Below are positions 55,223 to 64,000 of a stretch of DNA of 64,000 nucleotides, one piece after another. Every line of letters starts with the position of its first letter. Positions within the stretch are counted from its first letter, which is position 1. This DNA is from Ezakiella coagulans. Lineage in GTDB: Bacteria > Bacillota > Clostridia > Tissierellales > Peptoniphilaceae. The position numbers and the translations under genes are program-made. Location: NCBI RefSeq assembly GCF_003096635.1, contig NZ_QEKV01000007.1, positions 1-64,000 of the forward strand, written 5' to 3'. Below the pieces are notes generated by a model. The model ran no database searches. It saw only the letters and a program-made list of their open reading frames with translations, and had not been told where the DNA came from.

Positions 55223-56242
55223 ATGTTAAGTCAAAGAGAACTGAAAATATTAAACAGTATTATAAACTCTTTCATTGAAACCGGTCAGCCGGTCGGCTCA
55301 AGAACTATTGAGAAAAACTATGACATAGGACTTAGCGCCGCCACTATAAGAAATGTAATGAGTGATTTGGAAGAAAAGGGATTTATTTCAAAAACACATC
55401 ACTCAAGCGGAAGAATTCCTTCGGGTTCTGCAATTGAAAATTATGTAACGGCTTTGATTGATTCCACAACAAGACAGGAAGACAACCCTCGAAAGTTTGT
55501 TAAGAGATTGTTGGAGTCGGAAGGGACTAAGCTTGAGAAGATGATGCTAAAAGCGGGAGAAGTTCTTAATTTGATGACAAATTATGCCACACTCACGTTT
55601 ATTCCTCATTATAAGGATGCTGAAATTTCTCAAGTATTTGCAAAGCGTATAGACGATTCGAATCTTCTATTTGTAATAATGACAAAAGATTTGGAAGTTT
55701 CTACAAATGTTGTTCATGACGGAGGCACTATCAATGAGGAGAAATTTAATAATTTTCTAAAGCAGTATTTTTACGATAGGAAAGTAAGTTATTTCCTTGA
55801 AAATCTTGAAAAGCTTTACAAAAAAGAATTTTTTGATAAATTGGACGTCTTAAAAAACATTCTAAAAGATATTGAGTCGGATGAATCAATGGAAGATGAA
55901 TTGATTTTAAGTGGTGTGACGAGATTACTTGAGCATCCGGATTTTATAGATACAGAAAATGTAAAAACAGTAGCTATGATTATGGAAGACAGTTCGCAGA
56001 TAAAAGATTTAATTAAAGGTAGTGAAAATAAGCGAATTAGTGTTCATATAGGCGATGAAAATTCAAGTTTAAAAAATTTAACAGTTATAACCTCAAATAT
56101 ATTGCTTGACAGTGACAGGACCGCATCTTTTGGTATAATTGCTCCTGTAAGGATGAATTATTCAAATGCTATAAATGCAATTCTTGAACTTGACAAGACA
56201 TTAAGGTTTCTAAATGCGAATTTGAAAGGGGATGAGGACTAA
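55223..56242 (+). CDS. hrcA: HrcA, heat-inducible repressor of CIRCE operons
   Basis: A 339-residue repressor binding CIRCE, with GroEL-dependent activity in studied species. ATG 55223 follows GGGAGGTG; an upstream in-frame GTG/TTG extension would run through CIRCE 2 and is rejected. The N-terminal winged helix includes TGQPVGSRTI, LSAATIRNVMSDLEE and SGRIPSG. The rest is the GAF-like and dimer region. It starts hrcA-grpE-dnaK-dnaJ, with grpE beginning right after its stop. Confidence 0.95.
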   Translation: MLSQRELKILNSIINSFIETGQPVGSRTIEKNYDIGLSAATIRNVMSDLEEKGFISKTHHSSGRIPSGSAIENYVTALIDSTTRQEDNPRKFVKRLLESEGTKLEKMMLKAGEVLNLMTNYATLTFIPHYKDAEISQVFAKRIDDSNLLFVIMTKDLEVSTNVVHDGGTINEEKFNNFLKQYFYDRKVSYFLENLEKLYKKEFFDKLDVLKNILKDIESDESMEDELILSGVTRLLEHPDFIDTENVKTVAMIMEDSSQIKDLIKGSENKRISVHIGDENSSLKNLTVITSNILLDSDRTASFGIIAPVRMNYSNAINAILELDKTLRFLNANLKGDED

Positions 56243-56764
56243 ATGAAAGAAAATAATGAGTTTAAGAATGATGTTGATAAAAAAGTCATTGATGAAGATG
56301 TTCAACCGAATTTATGCGATGAAGATACAAATGAATCGGATGAATTAACCACAGAAATAGATTCTCTAAAGACACAGCTTATAAGGCTTAAAGCAGATTT
56401 TACAAACTTTAAAAAGAGAGCACAAAAGAGAGAACATGATAGTGTGAACTTGGGAGTTGAAAAATTTGCGGAAGTTTTATTTCCTGTAATTGATAATTTT
56501 GATATTGCACTTTCACATATAGAGGATAAAAATATATATGACGGAGTCAAGATGATTTATGATCAAGTTATCGAAGCTTTTAAAAATGTAGATATAAATG
56601 TTATGGAAAGCGATGGGGCAGTTTTTGATCCTAATCTGCACTACGCGGTAATGATGGAAGAAAAAGATGGAGTTCAAAGTGGAATAATAACCGAAACTCT
56701 AAAAAAAGGATTTATGCTGGGAGATAAAGTTATACGTCCGGCAATGGTAAAAGTAAGTAAATAA
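56243..56764 (+). CDS. grpE: GrpE, nucleotide exchange factor for DnaK
   Basis: A 173-residue cochaperone releasing ADP from DnaK. An acidic N-terminal stretch (1-35) leads to a long dimerising coiled coil (about 35-85; LKADFTNFKKRAQKRE), then the beta-wing domain with DNFDIAL, PNLHYAVM and the terminal KGFMLGDKVIRPAMVKVSK. The start codon directly abuts the hrcA stop, so the two are probably translationally coupled. Confidence 0.96.
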   Translation: MKENNEFKNDVDKKVIDEDVQPNLCDEDTNESDELTTEIDSLKTQLIRLKADFTNFKKRAQKREHDSVNLGVEKFAEVLFPVIDNFDIALSHIEDKNIYDGVKMIYDQVIEAFKNVDINVMESDGAVFDPNLHYAVMMEEKDGVQSGIITETLKKGFMLGDKVIRPAMVKVSK

Positions 56765-56797
56765 TTAATTAATTTTAAATTGAGGAGGATATTATAA

Positions 56798-58627
<1,830 letters not shown>

Positions 58628-58657
58628 TTTGACAATTTCCGCTAATTATAGGATAAT

Positions 58658-58696
58658 AGAACTGATCCACTTTTAGTGGACAGTTCTTATTTTTTT
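58658..58696 (+). terminator. Terminator or attenuator between dnaK and dnaJ
   Basis: AGAACTG/CAGTTCT and TCCACT/AGTGGA stack with one bulged A (58665) around a TTT loop, then TATTTTTTT. The dnaJ RBS GAAAGG begins at its end, so dnaJ expression may be reduced relative to dnaK. Confidence 0.8.
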
Positions 58697-58710
58697 GAAA
58701 GGCTGAGTTG

Positions 58711-59859
58711 ATGAAAAATTTGTATGAAGTATTAGAGGTTGAAGAAACAGCTTCAATCGATGAAATAAAGAAAAGTTATAGACGTTTAGCAAAAAAATAC
58801 CATCCTGATTTGAACCCTGATGATCCGGAGAGTGCAGAAAAATTTAAAGAGGTTACAGCTGCATATGAGGTTCTTTCAAATCAAGAAAAAAGAACTATGT
58901 ATGATAATTATGGTACTACTGATGCTCAAGCTGGTGGCGGATTTGGTTATGACGACATATTCAGTGATTTATTCGGCGACATTTTCGGTGGTATGGGTTT
59001 TGGCGGATTCAGTTCAAATAGAGCTGCAAGCAATCAAAAATCGGGTCAAGATAGAATGACTTATATAGATTTTGATTTAAAAGACACTCTCACAGAAAAA
59101 AGCGTTGATATTGAGTATGAGAGAGTTGAAAACTGTGAAAAATGTCATGGTACAGGTGCAAAGTCAGAAGATGACGTGGAGGTATGCAAGACTTGTCACG
59201 GAAGAGGACGAGTAAGACAGGTTAAACAAACACTTTTTGGTCAAATGCAAACTGATACAGTTTGTCCTGACTGCAACGGTACAGGGAAAGTAGTTAAAGA
59301 AAAGTGCGAAGAATGTGCAGGCTCAGGAAGAAAGTCTAAGAAAATAAAAAAGACAGTTAAAATTCCCAAAGGCGTAACAGATGGTGTTGTATTAAATTTG
59401 GGTGCACATGGTGACGAAGGAGTAAACGGTGGAAGACGTGGAAATTTATATGCCGAAATTCACGTTAGAAATCCATATGGTTATGAAATTCAAGATACAA
59501 ATCTTGTAAAGGAATACAAGATTTCATTCTCAGAAGCAGCACTTGGTACTCGAAAAAAATTTGAAACATTAGATGGGGAAGAAGAAATTGTTATACCGGA
59601 AGGAACGCAAAATGGAGATTATATAACAATTTCGAAAAAGGGCTTATACAAATATAATTCAAATACACGCGGTGATATTTATTTGGTATTTAAAGTTGTA
59701 ACACCTACAAATTTATCAAAGCGTCAAAAAGAAATTTTAAGGGAGCTTGATGAAGAAAACGAGCTTAATGACCCTCCTCCCTTTTCGGGAATAAGAGAAA
59801 AATTTAAAAATATATATTTCAAAATAAAAAATGTGATTAGAAGGATGTTTGCACGATGA
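58711..59859 (+). CDS. dnaJ: DnaJ (Hsp40 cochaperone)
   Basis: A 382-residue type I DnaJ. J domain with the HPD motif (KKYHPDLNP) at about 33; Gly/Phe-rich linker (about 75-105); four CxxCxGxG zinc repeats ([32 protein letters not shown]); C-terminal substrate domains. ATG 58711 is preferred to the TTG at 58708 from its spacing to GAAAGG. It overlaps prmA by four bases. Confidence 0.96.
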   Translation: MKNLYEVLEVEETASIDEIKKSYRRLAKKYHPDLNPDDPESAEKFKEVTAAYEVLSNQEKRTMYDNYGTTDAQAGGGFGYDDIFSDLFGDIFGGMGFGGFSSNRAASNQKSGQDRMTYIDFDLKDTLTEKSVDIEYERVENCEKCHGTGAKSEDDVEVCKTCHGRGRVRQVKQTLFGQMQTDTVCPDCNGTGKVVKEKCEECAGSGRKSKKIKKTVKIPKGVTDGVVLNLGAHGDEGVNGGRRGNLYAEIHVRNPYGYEIQDTNLVKEYKISFSEAALGTRKKFETLDGEEEIVIPEGTQNGDYITISKKGLYKYNSNTRGDIYLVFKVVTPTNLSKRQKEILRELDEENELNDPPPFSGIREKFKNIYFKIKNVIRRMFAR

Positions 59860-60731
59860 TAGAAGTTTCATTAAAAGTAAATAGAAATTTGGAAGATGAA
59901 ATTACGACTAAACTTATTATGTTTGGGATAACTTCTTTTGAAGTAATTGATGACAATTTAAGTGACAGTCTTAAAATTTCCGAAAAGAATTGGGACTATA
60001 TCGATAAAAAAGAAAAAACGGATTTCGTTATTTTCAAAGTATATTTGGAAGATGATGAAGTTCAAAAATTTCTTGAAGATATTGACGTTGAAAGCGAGTG
60101 TGAAATTTCAAAAAAATCAATTGAAGAAAAGGATTACGAAAACGATTGGAAAAATTATTTTCACACGATTGACGTTTCAAAGGATTTAAAAGTTGTTCCA
60201 CTTTGGGAAGAACACACTGAATCGGATGTTGTTATAAATCCGGGAATGGCTTTTGGTACAGGAAGTCATGAAACTACTTATATGTGCCTTAAAGAGATTG
60301 ACAAGTATCGTCCTGACGGCAAAATTTTGGACGTAGGAACGGGAAGCGGAATTCTCGCAATTTCTGCTGCGAAGCTATCAAGTGCAGTCGTAGATGCGTA
60401 TGAAATTGATGCGTTAGCTATAAAGTCGGCAAATCAAAATGTGAAACTAAATAATGTTGAGGGTAAAGTTAATATAATTCATGGAGATTTCAGGGATTAT
60501 GATATCAAGATATACGACACGATAATATCGAACATTTATGCAGAAACTTTATGCGAAATGATGCCGGAATTTTCTAAGCGTATTAAATCACAAGGCTTAA
60601 TAATATTGTCGGGTATTGTTAATGAAAAAGAAGACATGGTCAGAGATGCTCTACAAAAAAACAAATTTGAAATTGTAAGTTCAAATAAACAAAACGGTTG
60701 GTCTGAGATTACGGGTAGATTTAATGGATAG
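59856..60731 (+). CDS. prmA: Ribosomal protein L11 methyltransferase
   Basis: A 291-residue SAM methyltransferase modifying ribosomal protein L11. The N-terminal substrate-recognition domain (about 1-100) includes the [15 protein letters not shown] segment. The Rossmann domain has [13 protein letters not shown] and [17 protein letters not shown] (SAM site). The motif IV equivalent is SNIYAETL. Located between dnaJ and rsmE, a common Firmicute order; it overlaps both neighbours. Confidence 0.94.
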   Translation: MIEVSLKVNRNLEDEITTKLIMFGITSFEVIDDNLSDSLKISEKNWDYIDKKEKTDFVIFKVYLEDDEVQKFLEDIDVESECEISKKSIEEKDYENDWKNYFHTIDVSKDLKVVPLWEEHTESDVVINPGMAFGTGSHETTYMCLKEIDKYRPDGKILDVGTGSGILAISAAKLSSAVVDAYEIDALAIKSANQNVKLNNVEGKVNIIHGDFRDYDIKIYDTIISNIYAETLCEMMPEFSKRIKSQGLIILSGIVNEKEDMVRDALQKNKFEIVSSNKQNGWSEITGRFNG

Positions 60732-61449
60732 AATTTTTATCGATGATACATTAATAACAGGAGAGGACTTCAGACATGTTATAAAAAGCCAAAGACATAT
60801 TGTGGGTGATAAACTTGAGGTTGTTTTAAATGAGGAACTCTACTTAGCGGAGATTTCAGAAGTTTCAAAGAACAGTTTTTCAGTTAAACTTTTAGAAAAA
60901 ATCGAGGAAGACACAAATAGTATAAAAATCTATTTGTTTCAAGGATATATTCCAAAGAAGAAAATGGAACATGTTTTTAAAATGAACGGCATGCTAGGTG
61001 TCGAAAAGTTTATCCCGACAATTACTGAAAGATGTTATGAGAAACGTATTGAAGACTTTTCAAACGATAGATGTTATTCTATTTTAAAAGACAGTGCTGA
61101 AGTTTCAAAGTCAATAAAAATTCCTACAGTCTCAAATAATATGGAATTTAAAGAGGCTATAGAATTTTCTAAAACTTTGGATTATTCGGTTATTCTTTTT
61201 GAAGATGAGAATGTAAATTGTATATATGACTTTTTAAAAGATGTTGATGTAACTTACCCGAGAGAGGTTTCGATAGGGATTTTTGTCGGACCTGAAGGAG
61301 GGTTTTCAGAAGAAGAAGTGGTATTTGCAAAAGACAGAGGGGTAAAATCTATACGGTTATTTAGAAATATATTGAGAACGGAGTATGCTGCATTTTCTGC
61401 TATATCTTCTATATTGACCTACTATGAAAGGACTAAATATGAAAGTTAA
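60724..61449 (+). CDS. rsmE: 16S rRNA (uracil1498-N3)-methyltransferase
   Basis: A 241-residue SPOUT-class rRNA methyltransferase. The N-terminal PUA-like part carries HVIKSQRHIVGD. The C-terminal knotted SAM domain shows IGIFVGPEGGFSEEEV and SIRLFRNILRTEYAAFSAIS (usually LGxRILRxETA). It overlaps prmA by eight bases and mtaB by 11, and is therefore read as part of the long heat-shock transcript. Confidence 0.94.
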   Translation: MDRIFIDDTLITGEDFRHVIKSQRHIVGDKLEVVLNEELYLAEISEVSKNSFSVKLLEKIEEDTNSIKIYLFQGYIPKKKMEHVFKMNGMLGVEKFIPTITERCYEKRIEDFSNDRCYSILKDSAEVSKSIKIPTVSNNMEFKEAIEFSKTLDYSVILFEDENVNCIYDFLKDVDVTYPREVSIGIFVGPEGGFSEEEVVFAKDRGVKSIRLFRNILRTEYAAFSAISSILTYYERTKYES

Positions 61450-62731
61450 AATTAAAACTCTGGGTTGCAAAGTGAATTTTGTTGAAAGTCTTGCACTTGA
61501 AGAGAGGCTTCGAAAAGCAGGATTTGAAATAGCCGATTCTGACGAAGAAATTTGTGACGTTTTTATTCTAAATTCATGCAGCGTTACAAATGAAAGCGAT
61601 AAAAAATCGAGGCAGGCATTAAGCAGAAATCGAAAGATAAACCCTGATAATTACTCTGTGATTATGGGGTGTTATAGCCAAGTTTCAAAGGATGAACTTT
61701 TAGAAAATAAAAATGTAAATCTTGTCGTCGGAAATAAAGATAAACTTGATATTTCGTATCTAATGACTTTGGATAAAGACAAAGGTGAAAAAGTATATGA
61801 TATTTCAAAATATAGAGAATTTGAAGATTTGCCGCTCCATGGAACGGGTGAAAAGACTCGTGGATTTATTAAAATTGAAGACGGTTGCGATAATTTTTGC
61901 TCATACTGCATAATTCCTTACGCAAGAGGAAGAGTACGGTCAAGAAGTATCGAGTCCATAAAAAAAGAAGCATCATCTCTTGGGGAAACCGCAAAAGAGA
62001 TTGTTATAACGGGAATTGAAGTTGCATCGTATGGAAAAGATTTAAAAGATGCAACTCTTATCGATGCAATTGAAGCGGTACACGCAGCAGCGCCGAATGT
62101 AAGAATAAGACTTTCAAGTCTTGAAATTTCGGTTATAACAGATGATTTTTTAAGAAGGCTAAAAAGCATAAGTCGGTTCTGTGACCAATTCCATTTGTCA
62201 CTTCAAAGCGGATCGGATAATGTTTTAAAAGCAATGAATCGAAAATACAACAAAGAAACTTTCAAGAAAAAAGTTGATTTGATAAGGTCTTATTATCCAA
62301 GCGCAGGAATCACAACGGATATTATTGTAGGTTTTCCCGGTGAAACGGAAGCAGACCACGAGAGCACTGTTCAGTATTTGAAAGATTTGAAACTTTCAAG
62401 GATTCATATTTTCCCATATTCTATTAGAAAAGGTACAAAAGCGGCGGATATGGAGCAAGTTGACGGAAATATAAAAATCAGAAGAAAAAATGAACTTGAA
62501 AAATTAGGAGAAGAACTTCAAGAGGAATTTAAAAATTCTCTTTTAAATAAAGAGGAAGAAGTTCTTATTGAAGAAAGAACAAAGGGATTTTTCACAGGAT
62601 ACACAAGGAACTATGTAAAGGCAGAGATTTCTTGTGATGAATATCCGGATTTAAAATTAAACAGCGTTATTAATACAATGCTTGTTGAAGAAAAGGGGGA
62701 AAAGAAATGGATTGTTTGTTCTGCAAAATAA
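61439..62731 (+). CDS. mtaB: tRNA t6A37 methylthiotransferase MtaB
   Basis: A 430-residue radical SAM enzyme that turns t6A into ms2t6A at position 37 of ANN-decoding tRNAs. ATG 61439 follows GAAAGGA. The N-terminal UPF0004 domain holds three cluster cysteines (LGCKVN, NSCSVT, GCYSQ). The radical SAM motif is CDNFCSYC, and a C-terminal TRAM domain (about 365-430) binds tRNA. It overlaps rsmE and the HIT gene. Confidence 0.95.
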   Translation: MKVKIKTLGCKVNFVESLALEERLRKAGFEIADSDEEICDVFILNSCSVTNESDKKSRQALSRNRKINPDNYSVIMGCYSQVSKDELLENKNVNLVVGNKDKLDISYLMTLDKDKGEKVYDISKYREFEDLPLHGTGEKTRGFIKIEDGCDNFCSYCIIPYARGRVRSRSIESIKKEASSLGETAKEIVITGIEVASYGKDLKDATLIDAIEAVHAAAPNVRIRLSSLEISVITDDFLRRLKSISRFCDQFHLSLQSGSDNVLKAMNRKYNKETFKKKVDLIRSYYPSAGITTDIIVGFPGETEADHESTVQYLKDLKLSRIHIFPYSIRKGTKAADMEQVDGNIKIRRKNELEKLGEELQEEFKNSLLNKEEEVLIEERTKGFFTGYTRNYVKAEISCDEYPDLKLNSVINTMLVEEKGEKKWIVCSAK

Positions 62732-63045
62732 TTGATGGGGAAATACCTTCTACAAAGGTTTATGAGGATGATGTTTGTTATGCATTCAGGGATATAAATC
62801 CGGTTGCACCTACACATATTCTTGTTATTCCAAAAAAACATATAGATGGACTGGATGCATGCGACGAAGGTGACAAGGAAATACTTAGTCACATTTTATC
62901 GGTCATAAAGCTGATTGCAAGAGAAGAAAAATTGACAGGTGGATATCGCGTAATTTCAAACGTTGGCGAGGATGGAGGACAGTCTGTTCGCCATTTGCAT
63001 TTTCATCTAATAGGCGGAAAAAAATTAGGTTGGAATTTTGATTAA
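62707..63045 (+). CDS. HIT family protein (HinT-like nucleotide hydrolase)
   Basis: A 112-residue histidine-triad protein. It opens with CLFCKIIDGEIPS, including a CxxC pair typical of HinT-like proteins, and ends with the catalytic triad HLHFHLIGG. HinT enzymes hydrolyse purine nucleoside phosphoramidates; the natural substrate is uncertain. AAGGGGGAAAAG precedes the ATG. It overlaps the end of mtaB by 25 bases and closes the operon. Confidence 0.93.
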   Translation: MDCLFCKIIDGEIPSTKVYEDDVCYAFRDINPVAPTHILVIPKKHIDGLDACDEGDKEILSHILSVIKLIAREEKLTGGYRVISNVGEDGGQSVRHLHFHLIGGKKLGWNFD

Positions 63046-63049
63046 ATAC

Positions 63050-63078
63050 TTGATTTTTTAATTAACTATGTGTATAAT
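63050..63078 (+). promoter_or_regulatory. Promoter of rpsU
   Basis: TTGATT (63050-63055), 17 bases, TATAAT (63073-63078). Confidence 0.7.
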
Positions 63079-63124
63079 ATTGGATAGAGCGTTGTGGATA
63101 ACCTTATGGAAGGGGGGAAGATAA

Positions 63125-63307
63125 ATGTCAGAAATCAAAGTTGGAGAAAATGAATCCCTAGATAGTGCTCTAAAGCGCTTCAAGAGACAATGTGCTCGCT
63201 CAGGAGTAATGGGTGAAGTTAGAAAAAGAGAACATTACGAAAAACCTAGCGTTAGAAGAAAACTTAAATCTCTAGCAGCTAGAAAAAAGAGACGTAAAGG
63301 ATTTTAG
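63125..63307 (+). CDS. rpsU: 30S ribosomal protein S21
   Basis: A 60-residue basic ribosomal protein: [17 protein letters not shown] then the [13 protein letters not shown] block and a Lys/Arg-rich tail. Length is normal. It has its own promoter and the strong site GGAAGGGGGG upstream, and is followed three bases later by a YqeY-like gene, the usual Firmicute neighbour. Confidence 0.97.
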   Translation: MSEIKVGENESLDSALKRFKRQCARSGVMGEVRKREHYEKPSVRRKLKSLAARKKRRKGF

Positions 63308-63310
63308 TTT

Positions 63311-63763
63311 ATGTCATTAAAAGAACGTTTGATGGATGATTTAAAAACTTCCATGAAAGAGAAACAAACTCTTAGAAAAAATACTATCACAATGCTCAGA
63401 TCTCGTATAAAGCAATATGAGGTTGACAACAGATTGACTGCTGATGATGATTTAATTATGCAGATGATTCAAAAAGAAATAAAAGAAAGAAATGATACGC
63501 TGGATTCTCTCAAAGGCACAGATAGAGCAGAACTTATAAAAGATACGGAAGAAGAAATTTCATATCTTTCCGAGTATTTACCAAAGCAAATGGACGATGA
63601 TGAGTTAAATGAATTGGTTAGTGCTGTAGTAGCTGAAGTAGGAGCAACATCAATGAAAGACATGGGTGCTGTTATGAAATTGGCTAAGGAAAGAAGCGAA
63701 TCTAGAGTAGATGCTAAGAGATTATCTGAAGCGGTGAAAGCAAAATTAGGCTCACTAAAATAG
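63311..63763 (+). CDS. GatB/YqeY domain protein
   Basis: A 150-residue helical protein of the YqeY family, related to the C-terminal tRNA-binding domain of GatB: KEKQTLRKNTITMLRSRIK, QKEIKERNDTLDSL, SEYLPKQMDDDEL and the ending VDAKRLSEAVKAKLG. Often suggested to act in tRNA-dependent amidation, though its role is not settled. Co-transcribed with rpsU. Confidence 0.92.
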   Translation: MSLKERLMDDLKTSMKEKQTLRKNTITMLRSRIKQYEVDNRLTADDDLIMQMIQKEIKERNDTLDSLKGTDRAELIKDTEEEISYLSEYLPKQMDDDELNELVSAVVAEVGATSMKDMGAVMKLAKERSESRVDAKRLSEAVKAKLGSLK

Positions 63764-63777
63764 GTGGGCTATTTTTG
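63749..63777 (+). terminator. Weak terminator overlapping the end of the YqeY-like gene
   Basis: GGCTCAC (63749-63755) / GTGGGCT (63764-63770) with two wobble pairs, then ATTTTTG. The stem includes the stop codon region. Confidence 0.55.
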
Positions 63778-63844
63778 TGTAAAAATTCAATAAAATAGTT
63801 TAACTATGTCTTTTTCGGGTAATATGTAATTAAAGGAGGTAGTT

Positions 63845-64000
63845 ATGGTAAAAATGATTGAGATGTTAAAAAACATTCCAAATTTAGCTGTGCTTTTGAT
63901 TTTTTTAATTTCGGTAGCATGCTTTATTTCATCGCTTTTTGTCAATAAGAAATTCAATTTTGTTGTCGGAGTTTTGCTTTTGATTGCATACATAGCGATA
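63845..64000 (+). CDS. Membrane protein, N-terminal part (truncated by window end)
   Basis: An open frame of 52 codons from ATG 63845 to the window edge, with AGGAGG seven bases upstream. It encodes two hydrophobic helices (about 12-31 and 38-52) separated by VNKKFN. No family can be named from this fragment. Confidence 0.65.
   Translation, partial: MVKMIEMLKNIPNLAVLLIFLISVACFISSLFVNKKFNFVVGVLLLIAYIAI

Overview
The window is AT-rich DNA from a low-GC, Gram-positive anaerobe. It most resembles the Peptoniphilus/Anaerococcus group (family Peptoniphilaceae, Tissierellia), but that placement is inference from gene content. Supporting signs are SLH-domain surface proteins, HrcA/CIRCE and CtsR heat-shock control, pyruvate phosphate dikinase, an iron-sulfur L-serine dehydratase in two subunits, and a complete selenocysteine (Sec) locus in which SelD is itself a selenoprotein. 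Genes are densely packed, often overlap by a few bases, and mostly carry strong GGAGG ribosome binding sites.

Layout. 1-266: right end of an ISL3-like insertion sequence. 396-6960: an SLH-CAP protein and a giant SLH/LRR adhesin. 7073-8038: a PnrA/BMP-like lipoprotein. 8211-12461: glycolytic operon gap-pgk-tpiA-eno, with no phosphoglycerate mutase. 12555-15790: an NlpC/P60 cell-wall hydrolase, folD, and a secreted copper-amine-oxidase-N-domain protein with a perfect palindrome over its promoter. 16131-21690: ctsR-mcsA-mcsB-clpC-radA, where McsB looks catalytically dead. 21793-27542: a ComEA-like lipoprotein, selD(Sec)-selA-selB, an atypical response regulator, and tRNA-Sec. 27596-29215: phosphohexomutase. 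29263-32658 (minus strand): a degenerate exported amidohydrolase, sdaAB and sdaAA. 32752-38158: a degenerate PfkB-like protein, a YhaO/YhaN-like nuclease pair, a phosphoesterase, nagB and a CYTH protein. 38269-40704: a membrane protein, a zinc metallopeptidase and trpS. 40704-45635: a PurD-PurL fusion. 45682-48106 (minus): an ABC-2 exporter. 48185-51268 (minus): ppdK and a half-length DUF299 regulator. 51424-55025: lepB, lepA, hemW. 55223-63045: hrcA-grpE-dnaK-dnaJ-prmA-rsmE-mtaB-HIT. 63125-64000: rpsU, a YqeY-like protein and a truncated membrane protein gene.

How the parts fit together. The sel block holds the core machinery for Sec: SelD makes selenophosphate, SelA converts seryl-tRNA to Sec-tRNA, SelB delivers it at UGA next to a SECIS hairpin, and tRNA-Sec lies just downstream. 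The first visible customer is SelD (UGA at 22406-22408). Proteostasis is split between a CtsR-type operon and a CIRCE/HrcA operon. Central carbon flow uses triose-phosphate glycolysis plus PPDK.

The most unusual items are the McsB homologue lacking its conserved arginines, the response regulator with Glu at the phospho-acceptor position inside the sel cluster, the in-frame PurD-PurL fusion, the half-length DUF299 protein beside ppdK, and an exported amidohydrolase without its metal-binding HxH. No CRISPR array, prophage or rRNA operon was seen.
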